Positions 1-14,301 of a DNA stretch of 64,000 nt are shown piece by piece. The translations under genes and the position numbers were made by a program. Source of the stretch: DATJLY01 sp963729295 (GTDB taxonomy: Bacteria > Pseudomonadota > Alphaproteobacteria > ATCC43930 > CGMCC-115725); NCBI GenBank assembly GCA_963729295.1, contig CAVSNJ010000020.1, positions 1-64,000 of the forward strand. The letters run 5' to 3'. The notes below the pieces were generated by a model. That model did no database searches and was not told where the DNA came from. It was given only the letters and a program-made list of their open reading frames with translations. The stretch's first letter is position 1, and each line of letters starts with the position of its first letter.

Positions 1-192
1 CTTGGACATTTAGGCGGGGCTAGGCGCGAGCCAAACCCCCGCCGCCCGCGTGCCGCCGACGCGCAAACGGCTTAGCGTATATGGTCGACGCCGCTCCCCG
101 TGCAGGCGAGCCTGTGTCCCCCGCCTCGCCCGTGGCGCTCGCACCGGGCCGGACGTATCTTCGTCCCCGCGGATAAGACGAGGGAGGACGAG

Positions 193-1302
193 ATGCGGAT
201 CGACCGGCGCGGCATGCTGATGGGCGGAGCGGCGTTCCTGGCGGTGTCGCGCATCCCCGGCGCGCGCGCCATGGAAGCGGCTTCATTCGCGCCGCAGCCG
301 GGCACATGGCGCAAATTCGAGATCACGACCGAGATCGAGATCGCCAAGCCGCAAGGTGTGACGCGCGCCTGGGTCCCACTGCCGGCGATCGCGGCCGCGG
401 ACTGGATACGCCCGCTCGGCGACGAGCATCAGGTCGCCGGCGGCACAGCCGCGATCCATCGCGCCGGCCCCTATCGCGCGAAGTTTTTGGCGATCGAATG
501 GCCGGAAGGAACTGAGAGCGCCGCAGCCACGATCACGAGCCGGGTCGCGACGCGCGACCGGGCCGTCGATCTGGGGAAGCCGGGCCGTCCCGCGCCACTC
601 GGCGTCGCGGAGCGGCACCTCTACACGGCGGCGACCAAGCTTCTGCCGACCGACGGCATCGTCAAGGAAACATCCCTCAAGATCACCGCCGGCGCCACGG
701 ACGATCTGGTGAAGGCGCAGCGCATCTATGAATGGGTGGTCGAGAACACGTTCCGCGATCCGAAGACGCGCGGCTGCGGGCTCGGCAACATCGCCTTTAT
801 GCTGCGCACCGGCGACCTGGGCGGCAAGTGCGCCGATCTGAACGCGCTCTATGTCGGCCTTGCGCGCGCGGCAGGGCTGCCAGCGCGCGATCTCTACGGC
901 ATTCGCGCCGCACCCTCGCGCTTCGGCTACAAGAGCCTCGGCGCCAACAGCGACATCATCACGGGCGCGCAGCATTGCCGGGCAGAAGTGTGGCTTTCGC
1001 GCTTCGGCTGGGTTCCGGTCGATCCCGCCGACGTGCGGAAGGTCGCGCTCGAGGAGCCGCCCGGCCACCTGGCCATGACCGACGCCAAGGTCGCGGCGGC
1101 GCGGCAGACGCTGTTCGGCGCGTGGGAGACCAACTGGATCGCCTACAACGACGCGCACGATGTGGCGCTGCCGGGCGACCGCGAGGGCGACGTGCCGTTC
1201 CTCATGTATCCGCACGGGCAAACGGCGGCCGGCACGCTCGACTGCCTCGATCCGGCGAACTTCCGCTATGAGATCGGGACGCGGGAAATCACGGCGGCGT
1301 AA
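193..1302 (+). CDS. Exported transglutaminase-like domain protein
   Basis: The product has 369 residues and starts with an Arg-Arg-containing N-terminal segment (DRRGMLMGG) followed by a hydrophobic stretch ending ARA, which looks like a Tat-type export signal. The middle carries a transglutaminase/protease-like core: Cys213 in GGKCADL, His261 in QHCRAEVW and Asp277 in VPVDPADV form the expected Cys-His-Asp triad. Family members are mostly uncharacterised peptidase-like or amidase-like proteins, so the substrate is unknown. The start at 193 was chosen over an in-frame upstream start at 100 because GGAGG lies at 183-187 and the export signal begins there. The gene is followed after 13 nt by a binding-protein gene, so the two are probably co-transcribed. 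Confidence 0.8.
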   Translation: MRIDRRGMLMGGAAFLAVSRIPGARAMEAASFAPQPGTWRKFEITTEIEIAKPQGVTRAWVPLPAIAAADWIRPLGDEHQVAGGTAAIHRAGPYRAKFLAIEWPEGTESAAATITSRVATRDRAVDLGKPGRPAPLGVAERHLYTAATKLLPTDGIVKETSLKITAGATDDLVKAQRIYEWVVENTFRDPKTRGCGLGNIAFMLRTGDLGGKCADLNALYVGLARAAGLPARDLYGIRAAPSRFGYKSLGANSDIITGAQHCRAEVWLSRFGWVPVDPADVRKVALEEPPGHLAMTDAKVAAARQTLFGAWETNWIAYNDAHDVALPGDREGDVPFLMYPHGQTAAGTLDCLDPANFRYEIGTREITAA

Positions 1303-1315
1303 GAGCGGGCGCGAT

Positions 1316-2281
1316 ATGAGGGCGCGAGGATTTGGCGCGGCACTCGCGGCAGTCGTGGCGCTGGCAGCGCCGGCGGCTGCCTCCGAGACCATCGTCACCG
1401 GCCTCATCGGCTCGCCCAATTCGGGCGCCTGGCCCTATTACATCGGCATCGACAAGGGATTCTTCGCCGCTGCCGGCATCACGCTCGACCTCGTCTATGT
1501 GCCGACCGCTGCGGGCCTCGTGCAGCAGCTCACCGGCGGCTCGCTCGACATCGTCGGCACGATCGGCACGGTCGAGCCGATCCACGCCATCGAAAAAGGC
1601 GCGCCAGTCGCGATCCTGCGCCTCGTCGGGCGCGTCACGCCCTATGAGATGGTGGCGAAACCCTCGATCCAGAAATTCGAGGATCTGAAGGGCAAGACCA
1701 TCTGCATCGGCGGCCTGCGCGACATCAACCGCGTCTACCTGAACCGCATCGCCGAGGCGCACGGATTGAGGGACGAAGGCGATTACGACATCGTCGTCAT
1801 CGGCAACACGGCGCAGCGCTTCGCCGCGCTCCAGTCGGGCACAGTCGACGCCACCATGCTGGTGCCGCCCGTGAATTTCATCGCCGAGAAGGCGGGCTTC
1901 CGCAACATCGGCATGATCAAGGACTATACCGAGGATCTGCCGATGGGTGCGGCCGACGTATCGCTCGCCTGGGCGAAGACGCACATGGAGACGGCGCGCC
2001 GGATTGTCGGCGTGCTCGATCGCTCGATCGCCTGGTTCGACAACGACCAGAACCGCGACGAGGCGATCGACATCCTGGCGCGCCTGATGAAGGGCGACCG
2101 CGCCGAGATCGGCCAAGCCTACGACCTGATGCGCCGGATCGACGGGTTCGAGCGCAGCAACAAGGTCTCGCGCGCGAAGCTCGTCGCCCTCATCGCGGCG
2201 ATGAAGGCGATGGGCGACATCGAAGGCACGACGCCGCCCGAGCGCCTCGTGCTCCAAGGCGTGACCGAGCTCGGGGACTAG
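1316..2281 (+). CDS. ABC transporter substrate-binding protein, NMT1/TauA type
   Basis: The 321-residue protein has a cleavable-looking signal (hydrophobic Ala-rich stretch ending AAAS near residue 23) and a periplasmic binding fold of the NMT1/THI5/TauA family. Typical segments are IGIDKGFFAAAGITLDLV near the N terminus and GGSLDIVGTIGTVEP, the loop that lines the ligand site. Such proteins bind sulfonates, nitrate-like ions, pyrimidine precursors or aromatic acids; the ligand cannot be told from sequence. No permease or ATPase gene follows. The stop codon TAG at 2279-2281 straddles the left end of an insertion sequence, so the coding sequence is intact. A perfect palindrome follows the pre-insertion stop on the other side of the element, which suggests the transcript originally ended there. 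Confidence 0.85.
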   Translation: MRARGFGAALAAVVALAAPAAASETIVTGLIGSPNSGAWPYYIGIDKGFFAAAGITLDLVYVPTAAGLVQQLTGGSLDIVGTIGTVEPIHAIEKGAPVAILRLVGRVTPYEMVAKPSIQKFEDLKGKTICIGGLRDINRVYLNRIAEAHGLRDEGDYDIVVIGNTAQRFAALQSGTVDATMLVPPVNFIAEKAGFRNIGMIKDYTEDLPMGAADVSLAWAKTHMETARRIVGVLDRSIAWFDNDQNRDEAIDILARLMKGDRAEIGQAYDLMRRIDGFERSNKVSRAKLVALIAAMKAMGDIEGTTPPERLVLQGVTELGD

Positions 2282-3122
2282 GGTCTGTACTCAAACTGCT
2301 TGTGTCGGATCGGGAGGAGTGATTCAAGGATTCCGGAAGGAGACCTTGGATGGCTCGGTTCGATCTGACGGATGCGGAGTGGGAGATCATTGGGCCAATG
2401 CTGCCGAATGCGCAGCACCGGCCTCACGGCGGCCGTCCGACACGGGATGATCGGCGGGTTTTGAACGGGATTTTCTTTGTGCTGCGGACGGGCACGCCTT
2501 GGCGCGATCTGCCGGAGCGATATGGCCCGTACACGAGCGTCTATAACCGGTTCAACCGTTGGGCCAAGGCCGGGGTATGGCTGCGGGTGTTCGAGGCCTT
2601 GGCGGCGCGCTCGCCGCAATCGCTGCATCTGGTCGACAGCTCCATCATCCGAGCGCATCAGCACGCGGCGGGCGGTAAAAAGGGGGCGAAGATCACGCCA
2701 TCGGTCGTTCTCGTGGCGGACTGAGCACCAAAATCAACGCCGTCGTCGACGAGCGCGGCCTGCCGATCCGCCTCGTAGTGACCGCCGGGCAAGCCTCGGA
2801 TAAAGCCGCCGTACCGGCACTTATCGACGGGCTGCCACCCGCCGAAGCTCTGATCGCCGATCGCGGCTACGATGCCCAGGCAATCATCGACCTGGTCGCC
2901 CAAACCGGCGGATGCGCCCATATCCCGACCCAGCGCGATCGCAAAATCCAGCGATCCGTCGAGCCAACGCTCTATCGCCACCGCAATCTGATCGAGCGCT
3001 TCTTCGCCAAGCTCAAGCAATTCCGACGCATCGCGACCCGCTACGACAAGCTCGCCAGAAACTACCTGGCGGCCGCCTTGCTCGCCGCGACCAGACTTTG
3101 GACCAGGTTTGAGTCCACGCCC
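2281..3122 (+). mobile_element. IS5-family insertion sequence (IS427-like group)
   Basis: The element is about 842 bp with imperfect terminal inverted repeats: 2281-2296 (GGGTCTGTACTCAAAC) against the reverse complement of 3107-3122 (GGGCGTGGACTCAAAC), 13 of 16 matching. It encodes a DDE transposase in two phases joined by a -1 frameshift, as in the IS427 group. The flanks read CTAG across both junctions (2278-2281 and 3122-3125), consistent with a TA or CTAG target duplication. Both frames and both ends look intact, so the copy may be active. The duplicated TAG supplies the stop codon of the upstream binding-protein gene and also the transposase stop. Confidence 0.92.
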
Positions 3123-3125
3123 TAG
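2350..3125 (+). CDS. IS5-family DDE transposase, made by -1 programmed frameshift
   Basis: Phase one runs from ATG 2350 and would stop at 2722-2724; phase two ends at 3123-3125. Phase two read upstream gives GGEDHAIGRSRGGLSTKIN, the normal continuation of IS427-group transposases, so the joined product is about 258 residues. The first catalytic Asp is in LVDSSIIRAH, the second in IADRGYDA, and the Glu in NLIERFFAKLK. The crossing point is the A/G run at 2677-2686; slipping at A AAG GGG gives GGKKGGEDH. An upstream stop in phase two at 2676-2678 means a shift is essential. The final TAG is contributed by target DNA. The two halves should not be read as a decayed gene, because the shift is the normal expression mode of this group. 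Confidence 0.88.
2677..2686 (+). other. Frameshift slippery run AAAAAGGGGG
   Basis: Five A then five G lie exactly where the two transposase phases must join. In the zero frame the codons are AAA AAG GGG; moving back one base re-pairs AAG on AAA and GGG on GGG, which fits the known A AAG GGG class of -1 shift sites used by insertion sequences. Confidence 0.75.
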
Positions 3126-3130
3126 TCGCT

Positions 3131-3144
3131 CCCGCCGCGGCGGG
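3131..3144 (+). terminator. Palindrome after the pre-insertion stop codon
   Basis: CCCGCCGCGGCGGG is a perfect 14-bp palindrome 5 nt after the target-side TAG. Before the insertion it would have followed the binding-protein stop directly. It has no T-run, so a terminator role is only inferred. Confidence 0.3.
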
Positions 3145-3174
3145 AACCCGGCACGGCACATTTTCCGCTTGCTG

Positions 3175-3192
3175 TGGTACGCACTCGTACCA
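3175..3192 (+). promoter_or_regulatory. Operator-like palindrome upstream of DUF6622 gene
   Basis: TGGTACG-CACT-CGTACCA is a perfect inverted repeat with 7-bp arms, 67 bp before the start of the membrane-protein gene. A further half-like CGTACC occurs at about 3219. The size and symmetry suit a dimeric repressor of the TetR type, but no regulator gene is adjacent. Confidence 0.45.
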
Positions 3193-3259
3193 TATGCTTG
3201 CGGCCGCGGTACCGGTTCGTACCCCGGGCCTGAGCCGCGCCGCGCGGGAGCCGATCATC

Positions 3260-3769
3260 ATGCCAGCGATCACGGACATTCTTCAGCACACGCCGCTCTG
3301 GGTGTTTGCGCTCCTGGCCCTGCTCGTGGTGCTGGGGTGTCAGGCGCTCCGGGCGCGCACCCTGCCGCTCTGGCGTCTTCTCGTCGTGCCGATCCTGTTC
3401 GCAGGCTGGGGCGTCGTCTCGATCGCCCAGCGCGCGCTCGGGACGCCGGTCTCGGCCGTCGAGTGGATCGTCGTCGGCGCCGTCGGAGTTGCGCTCGCGT
3501 GGCGCACGGCGCGGCCCGACCGGCTGCGCATCGCGCGCGCGAGCCGGCGGATCGAGGTCCCCGGCAGCGTCGTTCCGCTGCTGCGAAACCTGCTTGTGTT
3601 CGCCGCGAAATACGCGCTCTCGGTCGGGATCATCCTCGCGCCGGCACAGCGCGACATGCTCGATCTTTGCGATGTCGCCGTCTCGGGGCTGATGTCGGGA
3701 TACTTCGCGTGCTGGATGCTGCTCGTCGTGCGGAAATATTGGAATGATGCCGTGGTTCACGCCCCGTAA
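3260..3769 (+). CDS. DUF6622-like integral membrane protein
   Basis: The 169-residue product is largely hydrophobic, with about four membrane segments: residues about 11-30 (WVFALLALLVVLG), a second around 37-55, a third around 67-82, and a final pair across about 112-162. It resembles small uncharacterised inner-membrane proteins grouped as DUF6622. Function is unknown. The start at 3260 was chosen because the upstream extension is not membrane-like and the conserved start is MPAITDIL. It lies alone between the insertion sequence and the signalling operon, behind the 3175-3192 palindrome, so it probably has its own promoter and regulator. Confidence 0.7.
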   Translation: MPAITDILQHTPLWVFALLALLVVLGCQALRARTLPLWRLLVVPILFAGWGVVSIAQRALGTPVSAVEWIVVGAVGVALAWRTARPDRLRIARASRRIEVPGSVVPLLRNLLVFAAKYALSVGIILAPAQRDMLDLCDVAVSGLMSGYFACWMLLVVRKYWNDAVVHAP

Positions 3770-3781
3770 ATCGGAGGCACG

Positions 3782-3876
3782 TACGGTTGTATTCTTCAAC
3801 CTGAAGTCACACGCAGGACACAACCGTATGGCTTTTCTGGCAGTTATTCTCTCAGACTGCCCCCTAAAGGGTTAGG
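3782..3876 (+). promoter_or_regulatory. Three tandem palindromes upstream of the poly-HAMP kinase
   Basis: The gap before the kinase gene holds three separate inverted repeats: TACGGTTGT (3782-3790) with ACAACCGTA (3820-3828), enclosing CTTCA/TGAAG at 3794-3806; GGCAGT/ACTGCC at 3839-3861; and CCTAA-AGGG-TTAGG at 3863-3876. The first could also act as a terminator for the gene on the left, though it lacks a T-run. The others are operator-like. I do not recognise a named regulator site here. Confidence 0.4.
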
Positions 3877-3977
3877 TGAGTGCGTCATAAGGAGCCGCAG
3901 TCCTTCGCGGCGCTTTCCGGCACTGTACCGCGGCGATAAATTGTCGGAATCCGGTCAGGCGCGCGTGGAGGCAGTCG

Positions 3978-10895
<6,918 letters not shown>

Positions 10896-10906
10896 GGAGC
10901 CGCGCG

Positions 10907-12580
10907 ATGACCAACGCCAATCCCGTCAACATCCTGCTGGTCGACGACCAGCCGGCCAAGCTCATGAGCTATGACGTCATCCTGCGCGAGCTCGGCGAGA
11001 ACCTTCTCGCCGCGTCCTCGGCGCAGGAGGCGTTCCAGCACCTGCTGCGGCAGGAGATCGCCGTCGTGCTGATCGACGTCATCATGCCCGATCTCGACGG
11101 GTTCGAGCTGGCGCAGATGATCCGCTCCCACCCGCGCTTCGAGACGACCGCCATCATCTTCGTCTCGGCGGTGGCCTCAACCGACATCGACCGCATCAAG
11201 GGCTACGAACATGGCGCGGTCGATTACGTGCAGGTGCCGGTGGTGCCGGAAGTGCTGCGCGCCAAGGTGCGGGTGTTCTCGGAACTCTATCGCAAGACGC
11301 GGCAGTTGGAGCGCTTGAACGTCGAGCTCGAACGGCGCGTCGCGGCACGTACGGCCGAGCTCGCCGAGACCAACGCCGAGCTCGAGCGCCGCGTCGAGGA
11401 GCGCACCGCCGAGCGCGAACAGGCGCTCTCCCAGGTGCACGAGATGCAGAAACTCGAAAGCCTGGGCCAGCTCACGGGCGGCCTCGCGCACGACTTCAAC
11501 AACGTGCTGATGGCGATTCTCGGCAATCTCGACCTGTTGTCGCGCACCTTGCCCGAGAGCGTGCAGGGCCGCTCGCTCGTCAGCTCCGCGATCCAGGCGG
11601 CCGAACGCGGCGCCACGCTGACGAAGCGCATGCTCTCCTTCGCGCGGCGCCAGGATCTGCGGCCCGAGGCGGTGAGCGTGCCGCAGCTCGTCGGCTCCAT
11701 GGTCGAGATGTTGCGCCGCTCGCTCGGGCCCGCGGTCGAGATCGAGATGGATTTCCGCGAGCCCCTGTCGCTCGTGCGCGTCGATCCGAACCAGCTCGAG
11801 CTCGCGCTCCTCAACCTCGCCTTGAACGCGCGCGACGCGATGGACGATGGCGGCGCGGTGACGATCGCCGCGCGCGGCGAAGCGGTCGGCGCCGGCGACG
11901 TGCGTGGGCTTGTCGCGGGCGAATATGTCTGCATCTCGGTGGTGGACGACGGCTGCGGCATGGACGAGGCGACGCTGAAGCGCGCCGCCGAGCCGTTCTT
12001 CACGACGAAGGGCGCGGGCAAGGGCACTGGGCTCGGCCTTTCCATGGTCTATGGGCTCGCCGCGCAGTCGGGCGGCGTGATCCGGCTGCACAGCCGGGTG
12101 GGCGCCGGCACGAAGGTCGAGCTGTGGCTGCCGGTGGCGGGCGCGGACGTGGCGGAGCGGCCGCGCGCGCCGCCGCCCGCGGCGGCGCCCGGCCCAAGCC
12201 GGTCCTACGCCGTGCTGTTCGTCGACGACGATCCGATGGTGGCATCGGGCACGGGCGCGATGCTGCAACAACTCGGCCATCGCGTCGTGATGGCATCCTC
12301 GGCGGCGCTGGCGCTCGACGTGATCCGCTCCGACGCGCCGATCGATCTCATCATCACCGATCATGCCATGCCGGGCATGTCCGGCACCGAGCTGGCGCGG
12401 CACGCGCGCGAGCTGAGACCGGGCCTGCCGATCATCCTCGCCACCGGCTATGCGGACGTGCCGGCCAACGCCGTCCCCGGCATGGCGCGGCTCGACAAGC
12501 CCTATCGCATCGACAAGCTCGCCGCCATGATCGCGAACGTCGTCGGCCGCGAACTGCGCGACCAGATCACCGCGGCGTGA
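10907..12580 (+). CDS. Receiver-histidine kinase-receiver protein
   Basis: The 557-residue soluble protein begins with a receiver domain (phospho-acceptor Asp57 in VLIDVIMPD), then a coiled coil (about 125-180), a HisKA-type helix pair with His195 in GGLAHDFNN, an ATPase domain (N box near 305, DDGCGMDEA, KGTGLGLS) and a C-terminal receiver (Asp485 in IITDHAMPG). It starts 11 nt after the poly-HAMP kinase stop with GAGGAG overlapping that stop, so the two are translationally coupled. The N-terminal receiver is a natural target for phosphate from the giant kinase, making this a likely phosphorelay. No DNA-binding output is encoded next to it. The start at 10907 fits both the Shine-Dalgarno site and the receiver-domain start. 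Confidence 0.9.
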   Translation: MTNANPVNILLVDDQPAKLMSYDVILRELGENLLAASSAQEAFQHLLRQEIAVVLIDVIMPDLDGFELAQMIRSHPRFETTAIIFVSAVASTDIDRIKGYEHGAVDYVQVPVVPEVLRAKVRVFSELYRKTRQLERLNVELERRVAARTAELAETNAELERRVEERTAEREQALSQVHEMQKLESLGQLTGGLAHDFNNVLMAILGNLDLLSRTLPESVQGRSLVSSAIQAAERGATLTKRMLSFARRQDLRPEAVSVPQLVGSMVEMLRRSLGPAVEIEMDFREPLSLVRVDPNQLELALLNLALNARDAMDDGGAVTIAARGEAVGAGDVRGLVAGEYVCISVVDDGCGMDEATLKRAAEPFFTTKGAGKGTGLGLSMVYGLAAQSGGVIRLHSRVGAGTKVELWLPVAGADVAERPRAPPPAAAPGPSRSYAVLFVDDDPMVASGTGAMLQQLGHRVVMASSAALALDVIRSDAPIDLIITDHAMPGMSGTELARHARELRPGLPIILATGYADVPANAVPGMARLDKPYRIDKLAAMIANVVGRELRDQITAA

Positions 12581-12607
12581 ACTGCCTCATCGGGCGACCA
12601 GCCCGCG

Positions 12608-12637
12608 CCCTCGCCGCCCGCTTGCGGGGGGAGAGGG
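12608..12637. repeat. REP-like GC palindrome
   Basis: CCCTCGCCGCCCGC and GCGGGGGGAGAGGG pair over 12 of 14 positions around a TT loop. Related CCTC-rich palindromes occur at 41583-41603 and 47602-47624, always between genes, so this looks like a dispersed repeat. Here it may also end the kinase operon. Confidence 0.55.
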
Positions 12638-12676
12638 AGTCCCAGCTTCGCGGGATAGACTCTACCATCGCCTCCG

Positions 12677-13186
12677 ATGTCCTTCCCCTACCCGCTTCCG
12701 CCCCTGGACCTTGCCGCGCCGTTCGACCGGCACCGCGCCTTCGTGCGGCCGGACTGGGTCGACGGCAACGGGCACATGAATGTCGGCTCCTACGTCGTCG
12801 CCTTCGACCACGCGACCGATACGATCTCGGAGCAGCTCGGCGTCGATTGGCGCTATGTCGAGCATCGGCTCGGCCGCACCTTCATCGTCGAGGCGCATGT
12901 CACCTACGAACGTGAGCTCGTGGCCGGCGATCCGATCCGCATCACCACCCAGATCCTCGACCACGACGAGAAGCGCGCGCACCTGTTCCATGCGATGTAT
13001 CACGCAATCGACGGATATTTGGCCGCCACCAACGAGTTGCTCGTGCTCCATGTCGGCTTTGAGACGCGCCGCGCCGCGCCCTGGGCGGGCGAGACGCGCG
13101 AACGGCTCGACGCGATGGCGGCCGCGCACCGCACTCTTCCGCGCCCGGCCCAGGCCGGCCGCGTAATCGGCCTCAAGCGCGGTTAA
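12677..13186 (+). CDS. Hot-dog fold acyl-CoA thioesterase
   Basis: The 169-residue protein matches the 4-hydroxybenzoyl-CoA/YbgC-type thioesterase family in length and layout: WVDGNGHMNVGSYVVAFDHA near residues 28-48 is the active-site helix start, followed by the strand pattern FIVEAHVTYERELVAGDPI. It should hydrolyse a small acyl-CoA in the cytoplasm; the group that includes betainyl-CoA and similar thioesterases is the closest resemblance, but the acyl group is not certain. It stands alone between the signalling operon and a diguanylate cyclase gene. Confidence 0.75.
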   Translation: MSFPYPLPPLDLAAPFDRHRAFVRPDWVDGNGHMNVGSYVVAFDHATDTISEQLGVDWRYVEHRLGRTFIVEAHVTYERELVAGDPIRITTQILDHDEKRAHLFHAMYHAIDGYLAATNELLVLHVGFETRRAAPWAGETRERLDAMAAAHRTLPRPAQAGRVIGLKRG

Positions 13187-13251
13187 CCATCCGATCTTGG
13201 CGGAACCTTAACTCTTCGCGGGCTAGAAACGCGCGGGGACAGGGGTTCCGA

Positions 13252-14301
13252 ATGCACGGGCCGGCCGACAACGAACTTTCCTTGCAACTCGCCGACAACG
13301 CCATGAAGGCCATGCTCGGCCACGAGGTCGCGCCGACGCCGCAAAATTACGCGGTCTGGTACACCTTTGCCGCCGGCACGCAGCCGGAATTGACGCGCAC
13401 GCTCGACATCCTCATCTCGAACAAGCAGAATTTCACGCCCGACCTCAATGCCGAGCTCTACGCGCGCTTCTTCGACGCGACGGGCCAGCTCGGCATCCTG
13501 AGCGATGCGGGCGGCCGCCTCACCCACATCGTCGACCAGGTCAGGAAGCACGTCGAGACCGCGTCCGGCGACGCCACCGCCTTCGGCCGCACGCTCGACT
13601 ATTTCTCCGAGGCGATCGTCGAGGGCGGCGAAGACACCAACATCCGCGGGCTCGTCGCCGACCTCGTCGTCGAGACGCAGCGCGTCGCCGAGCGCAACCG
13701 CACGCTCGAGGAGAGGCTCACCAAGGCCTCGGGCGAGGTGAGCGAGCTGAAGCAGCACCTCGAGACGGTGCAGCGCGAGGCGCTGACCGATGCGCTGACC
13801 GGGATCCCGAACCGGAAATCGTTCGAGACGCGCTTGCGGGAAGCGGCACGCGACGCCATGGAGAACGATGAGCGTCTCTGCCTGCTCATCGCCGACATCG
13901 ACCATTTCAAACGCTTCAACGACACCTATGGCCACCAGATCGGCGACCAGGTGCTGCGCCTCGTGGCGCGCACGCTGACCGATTCGGTGCGCGGCCGCGA
14001 CACGTCGGCGCGCTTCGGCGGCGAGGAATTCGCCATCATCCTGCCGCAGACCGCGCTTCCCGATGCGACGACCGTCGCCGAGCATATCCGCCAGGGGCTG
14101 ACGCGGCGCAAGGTCGTGGGCCGCGAGAAGAACCAAGATTACGGCGGCATCACGCTGTCCTTCGGCGCCGCCGAGTATCGCCCGGGCGAGCCGCTGTCCG
14201 CCTTCGTCGAACGCGCCGACGCCGCGCTCTATCGCGCCAAGCGCGCAGGCCGCAATCGCGTCGCGGTCGAGCAAGACGAAGTGGAAGAGGCGAAGGCCTA
14301 G
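13252..14301 (+). CDS. Diguanylate cyclase (GGDEF domain)
   Basis: The 349-residue protein makes cyclic di-GMP. Residues 1 to about 165 form a helical N-terminal region with a coiled coil near 130-175 and no membrane segment. The C-terminal half is a GGDEF domain with an active-site GGEEF at 256-260 and an inhibitory-site RGRD motif five residues before it, so product feedback inhibition is expected. Catalysis should be intact because GGEEF is an accepted active variant. The stop shares a CTAG with the stop of the convergent transporter gene, a 4-nt overlap. The signal sensed by the N-terminal part is unknown. Confidence 0.9.
   Translation: MHGPADNELSLQLADNAMKAMLGHEVAPTPQNYAVWYTFAAGTQPELTRTLDILISNKQNFTPDLNAELYARFFDATGQLGILSDAGGRLTHIVDQVRKHVETASGDATAFGRTLDYFSEAIVEGGEDTNIRGLVADLVVETQRVAERNRTLEERLTKASGEVSELKQHLETVQREALTDALTGIPNRKSFETRLREAARDAMENDERLCLLIADIDHFKRFNDTYGHQIGDQVLRLVARTLTDSVRGRDTSARFGGEEFAIILPQTALPDATTVAEHIRQGLTRRKVVGREKNQDYGGITLSFGAAEYRPGEPLSAFVERADAALYRAKRAGRNRVAVEQDEVEEAKA

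Noticed and set aside
1..192. Possible small genes in the first 192 bases
   Set aside because: Only GC-driven short frames without ribosome-binding sites are seen; the region is the likely promoter and leader of the first gene.
2350..3125. Transposase as a pseudogene split by a frameshift
   Set aside because: The split lies on a slippery A/G run and matches the programmed -1 shift of this IS group; all catalytic residues are present.
13187..13251. CtrA-type binding site before the diguanylate cyclase
   Set aside because: Two TTAAC-like words occur, but their spacing does not fit TTAA-N7-TTAA.
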